Under the pieces are notes generated by a model. That model saw nothing but the letters and a program-made list of their open reading frames with translations, was not told the DNA's origin and made no database searches. This document shows, one piece after another, positions 58,671 to 64,000 of a DNA stretch of 64,000 bases (positions within the stretch are counted from its first letter, which is position 1; each line of letters opens with the position of its first letter). The stretch comes from Bacillota bacterium (GTDB lineage: Bacteria > Bacillota > Bacilli > Paenibacillales > NBRC-103111): positions 1 to 64,000 of the forward strand of contig JAEWIS010000061.1 of NCBI GenBank assembly GCA_023386955.1, given 5' to 3'. The position numbers and the translations under genes were made by a program.

Positions 58671-59768
58671 TTACGTTCCTGTTGGATCCGTATTGGGTCG
58701 GTCAATGGCCTCGGCCATGGTTTTATCCGTAAGATGGGCATAAATCTGTGTGGTATCGGGAGACGCATGGCCCAGCTGCTCCTGGGTTTTGTACAGGTCA
58801 TTGCGCACATAATAATCCGTTGCAAAGGAATGCCGCAGCTTGTGGACCGACAGGTAAGGTTTACCGAAGCGTTTGGCATATTTGATGACCATCTCCTGGA
58901 TAGCCCGTTTGGTCATCCGTTCGCCTTCCTTTTTTCCGTTGGCAATGGCCAGGAACAAGGCTTTTTCCTTCCGCGGAGCCTTGTAACGGGCAGGCCGCAG
59001 CTCCAGATAGGTCTCCAGATGCTGAACCGCCAGCTGGCGGAAATACACCGGAGTTTTGAAGGTTTCGTCATTTTTACCCTTGCGGTATACATAGGCCAGC
59101 TTCTTCTTCAGGTCCAAGTCATCGGCATTCAGGTTCACTACCTCGGATACCCGCAGGCCGGAATGAAGAATCAGGCTGATGATGCAAACATCACGTTCCT
59201 TATTTAATTGGTGGAAATAAGAGGCCTGTTTGTTGGCGGCAACCGCCTCTCCATAACCATGGGCCACATATTCAATGAATTCAGCAATTTCATGCTCCTG
59301 CAGCAGCTTGCCCTCCAGCTTGGCCGCGGTATCCTTGGGCTTATGGGTCCGTTTGATTTCCACCTTGGCCATAATGTTGCGCTTCAGCAGGGGATAAAAA
59401 TCCTCGTCCTCGGCAATTTGGCTGAGGTAGTGGAACAAGGACCGGAGGGAGGAGAGCTTCCGGACAATGGTGGTTTTACTGTTGGTATGTCCGCCGACAC
59501 CGGTGGCCAGAGACATGCGGAAGTTGTCGATGGCATCCATCCGCAGCTTCTCCAGATCAGACAAGGGAACCTCCCGGATATCGGAGGCTTCCGTCAAGCC
59601 TTCAGCCATCAGCCAGTTCAGGAAAATCTCATAATCCCGCACATATTCCAAAAGGGAGGAAGGGGAGAGGTCGGGCAGCTTATAATTGATAAATTTTTCG
59701 ATGTACCAGGGCATGGAGGGAAGCCGGCTGTCCAACTCCTTGCGGTCCTTGGCTTTAATGATATTCAT
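58671..59768 (-). CDS. XerS-like tyrosine recombinase
   Basis: A 365-residue tyrosine recombinase, GGGGTG 7 nt before the ATG. The N-terminal core-binding domain fills about 15-165, and the catalytic domain shows SGLRVSEVV (Arg I), VHKLRHSFAT (His-x-x-Arg), GHASPDTTQIYAH (His, nucleophile Tyr). The long form with conserved MPWYIEKFINYKL at the start resembles XerS of streptococci, which resolves chromosome dimers alone. No dif-like site or phage gene was found nearby. It may be the housekeeping chromosome-dimer recombinase or a paralogue. Confidence 0.85.
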   Translation of the reverse strand: MNIIKAKDRKELDSRLPSMPWYIEKFINYKLPDLSPSSLLEYVRDYEIFLNWLMAEGLTEASDIREVPLSDLEKLRMDAIDNFRMSLATGVGGHTNSKTTIVRKLSSLRSLFHYLSQIAEDEDFYPLLKRNIMAKVEIKRTHKPKDTAAKLEGKLLQEHEIAEFIEYVAHGYGEAVAANKQASYFHQLNKERDVCIISLILHSGLRVSEVVNLNADDLDLKKKLAYVYRKGKNDETFKTPVYFRQLAVQHLETYLELRPARYKAPRKEKALFLAIANGKKEGERMTKRAIQEMVIKYAKRFGKPYLSVHKLRHSFATDYYVRNDLYKTQEQLGHASPDTTQIYAHLTDKTMAEAIDRPNTDPTGT

Positions 59769-59982
59769 AATGGCACCCCCGTGTGGGTCTGACGGATAAC
59801 CTGCTTGAGTTCAAGTATAACAAGGGAAGGGAAAAGTTTCTATCATTGTTCGAGAGTATGTATACATAAATAATGTTATGTAAACTTAATATGCTTAATT
59901 ATTTTTCTTCCTGCAAATGGCAACAATTGCGGAGTCTGCTGCGTTAAGTAGGAAACGGATTCAATGGACGGTGATGATAGCT

Positions 59983-61254
59983 ATGACAACCTCTAATTTT
60001 CGCAGCTTCGCAAAATCCCTTCTTCTGGTTCCTCTGCTCACAACCACCGTTTCCTGCGGCAGCGTCCCTTCAGCAAAACCTGCCCCCCTGGTGGCTCCTG
60101 CTTTTGGGGATGTGGAGGCCAAACGGAGCATTCGGGAGGAGAACAACGTGTCCCAGGCGGGATTGGACGCTATGGAGCAATTTTCGATGCATACAGCCTC
60201 CCGCATTCTGAGTGAAGGGAAGGGCAATACCCTCTATTCCCCATATAGTCTGTACATTGCGTTAGCGCTTGCCGCTTCCGGTGCGGAAGGGGCGACCCAA
60301 AAGGAGATACTGTCCCTCCTTAGAGGCAACAGTCCAGGGAATATCACCCGGATGGCGGCAGAGACGGGTAAGCTTATCCGTCTGCTCCATACGGACAATG
60401 AAATCGGCAGGCTCAAAACGGCCAATTCCCTGTGGATCCAGCAAGGGCACAGCTTTAAGAAGGAGTACGAGAAGCTGGCGTCCGCGAGCTTTTATGCCTC
60501 TCTGCACCAAGCGGATTTTGCCCAAAAGGAGACAGCTGAAAAAATGGGAGAGTGGGTGCGCGAGCATACAGGGGGGCAAATTACGCCTGCGATCCAGCCT
60601 AACCCCCAGCAGGTGATGGCACTTTTGAATACGTTGGATTTTAAGGATGAATGGTTGGATGCCTTTAACGAGAGCCAAACCGTCCAGGGAATGTTTTATC
60701 CGGAGGAGGGCGGGCAGCTGACCGCTGCTTTTATGAGCAGGAATTATTATACGGCGGATTACATCAAGGGAGACCGGTTTGCCTCCGCAACCCTCCGCTT
60801 GAAAAACGGAGGCGCCATGACCTTCGTACTGCCGGATAAGGAAGTTTCCGTCAAGGAATTGGTGGCCACACCCGAGAAAACCAGGGCACTGCTTCCGGCA
60901 TCGGGAAAAACCACATATAAGCTGGATTTGAAGGTGCCCAAATTCGATTACAGCGCGGATTTGGAACTGGTGGAGGCGCTTAAAGCATTGGGCATGAAAA
61001 CCCCGTTTACAGACCAGGCGAATTTCAGCTTGATGAGCGATACTTCGGTTTTTATCAGCCAAATTACCCAGAATACCCACATAGCCATTGACGAAAAAGG
61101 GGTGGAAGCAGCCGCTTTTACAGAAATACTCATGGCGGGCAGTGGGTTGCCCAAAGGTGAAGCTGCTGAGCTGGTTTTGGACCGGCCGTTCCTGTACAGC
61201 ATCACCGCTGCTAACGGCACCATCCTGTTTACCGGCATCTGTCAATCGCCGTGA
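59983..61254 (+). CDS. Serpin-family protease inhibitor, predicted lipoprotein
   Basis: A 423-residue protein. ATG 59983 gives a lipoprotein signal peptide ending TTTVSCGS (Cys near residue 25). The serpin fold runs from about 50: NTLYSPYSLYIALALAASGA, NSLWIQQG, VMALLNTLDFKDEW, VPKFDYSADLELVEALKALG. The hinge of the reactive loop reads KGVEAAAFTEILMAGSGLPKG, compatible with an inhibitory serpin although position P9 is Phe, not Ala. It ends with LDRPFLYSI. Bacterial serpins are uncommon; a surface lipoprotein would protect the cell against host or competitor proteases. The target is unknown. Confidence 0.9.
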   Translation: MTTSNFRSFAKSLLLVPLLTTTVSCGSVPSAKPAPLVAPAFGDVEAKRSIREENNVSQAGLDAMEQFSMHTASRILSEGKGNTLYSPYSLYIALALAASGAEGATQKEILSLLRGNSPGNITRMAAETGKLIRLLHTDNEIGRLKTANSLWIQQGHSFKKEYEKLASASFYASLHQADFAQKETAEKMGEWVREHTGGQITPAIQPNPQQVMALLNTLDFKDEWLDAFNESQTVQGMFYPEEGGQLTAAFMSRNYYTADYIKGDRFASATLRLKNGGAMTFVLPDKEVSVKELVATPEKTRALLPASGKTTYKLDLKVPKFDYSADLELVEALKALGMKTPFTDQANFSLMSDTSVFISQITQNTHIAIDEKGVEAAAFTEILMAGSGLPKGEAAELVLDRPFLYSITAANGTILFTGICQSP

Positions 61255-61326
61255 GGTCATGGACAGGGAGTGATGGCGGCTGTCCGACAATCATGCGCCA
61301 GCCTTCAGAGCAGGCCAGACATAACA

Positions 61327-61364
61327 AAGAACCGGATTCCTGGGAGTCCGGTTCTTGAATTTTT
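61327..61364. terminator. Terminator between convergent genes
   Basis: AAGAACCGGA/TCCGGTTCTT (10 bp) with a 10-nt loop, then GAATTTTT. It lies between the serpin and pseudouridine synthase genes. Confidence 0.85.
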
Positions 61365-61374
61365 GTGATGGTTT

Positions 61375-62637
61375 TTAGTTTTTCCGGTTGCGCAGTCCAG
61401 ACAATGCTTGAGCCATGTCCTCCGGCATCGGGGCCGTCACATGGATTTTGTTCCCTGTCCATGGGTGGTAACAAATCAGTTTCTCTCCGTGCAGCGCCTG
61501 ACGGTCAATATAGGTGCGCTTGCCGCCGTACATGCCGTCTCCGGCAATGGGATGGCCGATGTGGGATAGATGGACTCTAATCTGGTGCGTCCTTCCTGTG
61601 CCAAGCCGCAGGCGGACCAAGGTATGGCCCTTGAGCCGTTCCACCACGTCGTAATGAGTGACGGCAGGCTCCCCTGTTTCGCTGACCCGGCGGCGGGTGG
61701 AGTGGAGCCGGTCCTGGCCAATAGGAGCGTCAACGGTGCCCTTTTGCTGGATTATACGCCCTTCAGCCAAGGCGACATACAGCCGTTCGATTTTCTTATC
61801 CTTGAGGGATTTCTCCAGAATGACGCTGGCTGCCTCGTTTTTGGCAAATATCACCGGACCGGTGGTATCCTTGTCCAGTCGGTGAACAGGACGAACCTTG
61901 CAGGTTTTGCCGGTCATCTCGAAATAGGCAGCCACCGCATTGGCCAGGGTGCCTTTTTGGCCATGGGCGCTGGGATGGACCTCCATGCCCATAGGCTTGT
62001 TCACGATAAGCAGGAAATCATCCTCAAACAGGATGTTCAAGTCATGCCAATCCGGCTCCATTCCCAGCCGTTCCTTGGGAAACAGCCGCAGCTTCAGCAG
62101 ATTGCCGCTTTTCTGGATGGCGTTATCCTGAAGGAACTTGCTTGCCATCTTGGGAGGCAAAGGAAGAAAACGCAGCATCGCCGATGCCGGGGCAGTGCCG
62201 TATTGTTCCGGCAGACGGATCTCATACCACTCGCCCTTGCGGCGACCTGTGAGCGATAAAGCGCTGCCCGCTTCCGGACGCAGAGTGGGGGAGCCTTGAC
62301 CGGCAGCTGCCGGGGATGCCCCGCGGCGCCGGTCGTAACCGGTTCCTGCAGCGGAAGGGCTGCGGCGCCCGTCACGCCCGCCTGCTCTTGGCCCGCGCTG
62401 TCCTTCGGCTTCAGGCGATTGCCGTCCGTGGGCGGCTCCTGCCGCTGCTTGTCCGCCGCTGCGGTAGTCCGGGCTCCCGTAGGCGCTGCCCGGGGCTGCT
62501 TGCCGTTGTCTCTTGCCCCGGCCTTCTTGTTGGTGCCGTTCGGCACCGCGGCGGGCAGGGCGGTTCTTATCGGATTGTTGTTTATGGGAAGAGGAGCCGG
62601 ACCTGCGGCCGTTCTCCGGATTCCGTTTGTTTGCCAT
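61375..62637 (-). CDS. RluA-family rRNA pseudouridine synthase with long basic N-terminal tail
   Basis: A 420-residue protein; AGGTGG 7 nt before the ATG. Residues 1 to about 135 are a disordered Arg/Gly/Ser/Ala-rich tail with no fold. Then an S4-like region (about 140-205) and the catalytic domain with the signature VRPVHRLDKDTTGPVIF (catalytic Asp), and GTGRTHQIRVHL. The tail resembles RNA-binding RGG-type tails and is unusual for this family. It modifies 23S rRNA uridines; the exact site is unknown. Confidence 0.88.
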   Translation of the reverse strand: MANKRNPENGRRSGSSSHKQQSDKNRPARRGAERHQQEGRGKRQRQAAPGSAYGSPDYRSGGQAAAGAAHGRQSPEAEGQRGPRAGGRDGRRSPSAAGTGYDRRRGASPAAAGQGSPTLRPEAGSALSLTGRRKGEWYEIRLPEQYGTAPASAMLRFLPLPPKMASKFLQDNAIQKSGNLLKLRLFPKERLGMEPDWHDLNILFEDDFLLIVNKPMGMEVHPSAHGQKGTLANAVAAYFEMTGKTCKVRPVHRLDKDTTGPVIFAKNEAASVILEKSLKDKKIERLYVALAEGRIIQQKGTVDAPIGQDRLHSTRRRVSETGEPAVTHYDVVERLKGHTLVRLRLGTGRTHQIRVHLSHIGHPIAGDGMYGGKRTYIDRQALHGEKLICYHPWTGNKIHVTAPMPEDMAQALSGLRNRKN

Positions 62638-62800
62638 GTGAAACCACCTGTTCTAGTGTGATAAGCTATTAAAAGCTACCTGTATCATGACATAATCCGC
62701 GTCTGCATACAAGGTTTGGCTTCGGTTCCCATACACATGGTCGGCCTCTATCTGGGTTTTGGCCAGTAGAGCGTGTGTGTTTGCAGAGGAGTCTGGTCGG

Positions 62801-62835
62801 TTTATGGAGGTGCCCAGCAGTTTATGGAGGTGCCC
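62801..62835 (+). repeat. Short tandem duplication
   Basis: TTTATGGAGGTGCCC occurs at 62801-62815 and again at 62821-62835, a 20-nt period. It abuts the repeat element at 62840. The rest of the stretch 62638-62800 holds nothing that I can name. Confidence 0.7.
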
Positions 62836-62839
62836 GCTG

Positions 62840-63021
62840 TAACGGAACTATGCAGCTCTTAAACGCCTAATTCCCCTTTGTTGGCGCTCTAACGGAACTG
62901 AGGCGCTGTTACAGGCACAATTTCGTCAATTGGAGCGTTCTGCAGCCTTTAAGAGTCACTGAGTTCCGTTAAAATTAAAAACCGCCCATTTTACCCGTCT
63001 AAAGGTCGCTGGGTTCCGTTA
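62840..63021. repeat. 182-bp four-repeat element, copy C (divergent subfamily)
   Basis: Forward units TAACGGAACTATGCAGCTCT (62840-62862) and TAACGGAACTGAGGCGCTGT (62890-62912); reverse units at 62949-62971 and 62999-63021 (TAACGGAACTCAG, TAACGGAACCCAG on the other strand). Starts are 50, 59 and 50 nt apart. The units share TAACGG and the following AG-rich part with copies A and B but replace CGG by AAC. The geometry is the same. Confidence 0.8.
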
Positions 63022-63161
63022 CACTTCCCGGTATCGATCGACCTACCCCGGAAAAAATAGCTAAAACGATTTTTACCGCGGGGAAAGGATAGCTCCGGAG
63101 GCCAAAAGAGGGTAAGCTGAAAACGGAATAATACTAACCATCCAAAACGGGGGTTCATAAA

Positions 63162-63788
63162 ATGGCCAATGTGTTCGAGCACTGGACCAAAAGCTATGTG
63201 CTGAAGGATCATATCACCAACAAAAATATCATTGCAGGCGATTACTCGTATTACTCCGGGTTCTACCACCAGCAGCATTTTGAGGATTATTGCGTCCGTT
63301 ATTTGTCGCCTGACCGGGATGATGTGGACCGGCTTGTCATCGGCAGATATTGCTCCATCGGGTCCGGCGCTGTATTTATCATGTGCGGTAATCAGGGGCA
63401 CCGGATGGATTGGGTCACCACCTATCCGTTCTACTACACGCCGGATCTGTATGAGGGGGCGGAAAACGGCTATTTGGCCAAAGGTGATACGGTCATTGGC
63501 AATGATGTGTGGATCGGCACCGAGGCCATGATTATGCCCGGAATCACCATTGGGGACGGGGCGGTCATCGCCTCGCGTGCTGTGGTCACCAAGGATGTTC
63601 CGCCGTTTGCCGTAGTGGGCGGCAATCCGGCCAAGGTGATCCGGCAGCGCTTCAGTGACGAAGAGATCCAGCTTCTCCAGGAAACCAAGTGGTGGGAGAG
63701 AGACATCGAAACCGTAAAGACTCTGATTCCATTGCTGACGTCCAACAAGATCGAAGAGTTAGCCAATAAACTACGCAGCCTTACGTAA
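63162..63788 (+). CDS. Type B (CatB/xenobiotic) chloramphenicol acetyltransferase-like protein
   Basis: A 208-residue hexapeptide acetyltransferase, close to the 209-212 of CatB. GGGGG lies about 9 nt before the ATG. Conserved features: [41 protein letters not shown] with catalytic H80, [30 protein letters not shown]. CatB proteins acetylate chloramphenicol; related Vat enzymes acetylate streptogramin A. The substrate here is not certain. Directly preceded by repeat element copy C and followed by the second 95-bp element. Confidence 0.88.
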   Translation: MANVFEHWTKSYVLKDHITNKNIIAGDYSYYSGFYHQQHFEDYCVRYLSPDRDDVDRLVIGRYCSIGSGAVFIMCGNQGHRMDWVTTYPFYYTPDLYEGAENGYLAKGDTVIGNDVWIGTEAMIMPGITIGDGAVIASRAVVTKDVPPFAVVGGNPAKVIRQRFSDEEIQLLQETKWWERDIETVKTLIPLLTSNKIEELANKLRSLT

Positions 63789-63799
63789 AAATTCTGCCC

Positions 63800-63893
63800 C
63801 CTAGGGTGTGTCTTCAAACTCCGAGGGGAGCAGATTTTGGTGAATGTTCGTTCCAGGCAAGGCACTTTTGTGAAGGCGTACCGGGGGTACGTC
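63800..63893. repeat. 95-bp interspersed element, copy 2
   Basis: Runs from CCTAGGGTGTGTCTTCAAAC to GGGGGTACGTC, about three-quarters identical to 45856-45950. It ends 12 nt before the stop codon of the partial reverse-strand ORF at the window edge. Confidence 0.75.
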
Positions 63894-63904
63894 TATCCCT
63901 CAGC

Positions 63905-64000
63905 TTACAAATATGTATTTAATTCTTGAATCAATTCTTGTTTATTGGTTTCAATATAATTAATTAGCTTGTCAAATACATTCTCTTCTTGTTGATACAA
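63905..64000 (-). CDS. Partial ORF at window edge, possibly truncated M20-type peptidase
   Basis: On the minus strand an ORF enters from the right edge and ends at 63905 after 31 visible codons: ENVFDKLINYIETNKQELIQ then ELNTYL. Only this C-terminal part is seen. It is about 30 percent GC, far lower than its neighbours. The pattern resembles the beginning of M20 peptidases (YI-ANK---ELK-YL-IPS), which would mean truncation just where a 95-bp repeat element begins. This is a weak guess from a short stretch. Confidence 0.4.
   Translation of the reverse strand: MYQQEENVFDKLINYIETNKQELIQELNTYL

Noticed and set aside
58671..59768. Integrase of a mobile island
   Set aside because: The recombinase resembles XerS, and no att repeats, tRNA, phage or plasmid genes flank it.

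Overview
The window looks like chromosomal DNA of a Paenibacillus-like, endospore-forming member of the Bacillales. The evidence is the set of collagen-like spore-surface genes, AGGAGG ribosome sites with frequent TTG and GTG starts, a BirA-type biotin operator, a XerS-like recombinase, a shared-ATPase type maltodextrin importer, and the moderately high GC content. This is a judgement from gene content; no rRNA or tRNA gene was seen that could place the organism. No prophage, complete insertion sequence or CRISPR array was found.

Layout. 1-6126: three collagen-like (Gly-X-Thr) spore-surface genes and an acetyltransferase/glycosyltransferase-like fusion. 6127-9298: an Lsa-type ABC-F ribosome protection gene behind a transcription attenuator, then a Cfr-type 23S rRNA methyltransferase gene directly behind a second terminator. 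9299-20994: an enlarged Kdp potassium system: kdpD, kdpE, a small membrane gene, another small gene, kdpF, kdpA, kdpB, kdpC, an alpha/beta hydrolase and a soluble protein made of two KdpD sensor modules. 21042-23021: a collagen/beta-propeller gene and a cupin remnant. 23224-29848: a maltodextrin cluster (GH13 enzyme, MalG, MalF, MalE) with a divergent LacI regulator. 29943-37369: a hybrid sensor kinase, MetQNI and a GlcD-like oxidase. 37433-44966: GreA, a MATE exporter, an NlpC/P60 hydrolase, a GH-A-fold protein, HflKC and an SDR. 45388-49209: an Hsp20-like protein and a divergent biotin ECF transporter with an ATPase-EcfT fusion. 49225-64000: mostly single housekeeping or accessory genes (phosphoesterase, ferredoxin-type protein, DapB paralogue, DUF3900, pullulanase, hemerythrin, EamA exporter, LysM-CAP protein, XerS, serpin, RluA-type pseudouridine synthase, CatB-type acetyltransferase).

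Three observations go beyond routine annotation. First, three intergenic sites (23043-23227, 45051-45236, 62840-63021) carry the same roughly 185-bp element. It has four 23-24-nt repeats in the order forward, forward, reverse, reverse, with start spacings of about 50, 60 and 50 nt. Second, the Kdp region has three putative KdpE-controlled promoters. Each has an 11-bp-period direct repeat (consensus ATCTTAAT), a TAA-containing element 14 bp on, and a TA--CT hexamer exactly 42 bp after the repeat. Two small membrane ORFs and a soluble double KdpD sensor belong to the same locus. Third, the ABC-F gene is preceded by a near-ideal attenuator: a terminator whose arms are complementary to an upstream leader segment.

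Functional links. ABC-F, Cfr-like, CatB-like and MATE proteins suggest an intrinsic antibiotic resistome aimed largely at the ribosome. MalEFG with the GH13 enzyme, plus the separate pullulanase, would import and cut alpha-glucans; no transport ATPase is present, so a shared MsmX-type ATPase elsewhere is likely. BioY and the EcfA/EcfA-T pair share one BirA operator. Coordinates include stop codons; starts were chosen from ribosome-binding sites and family length.
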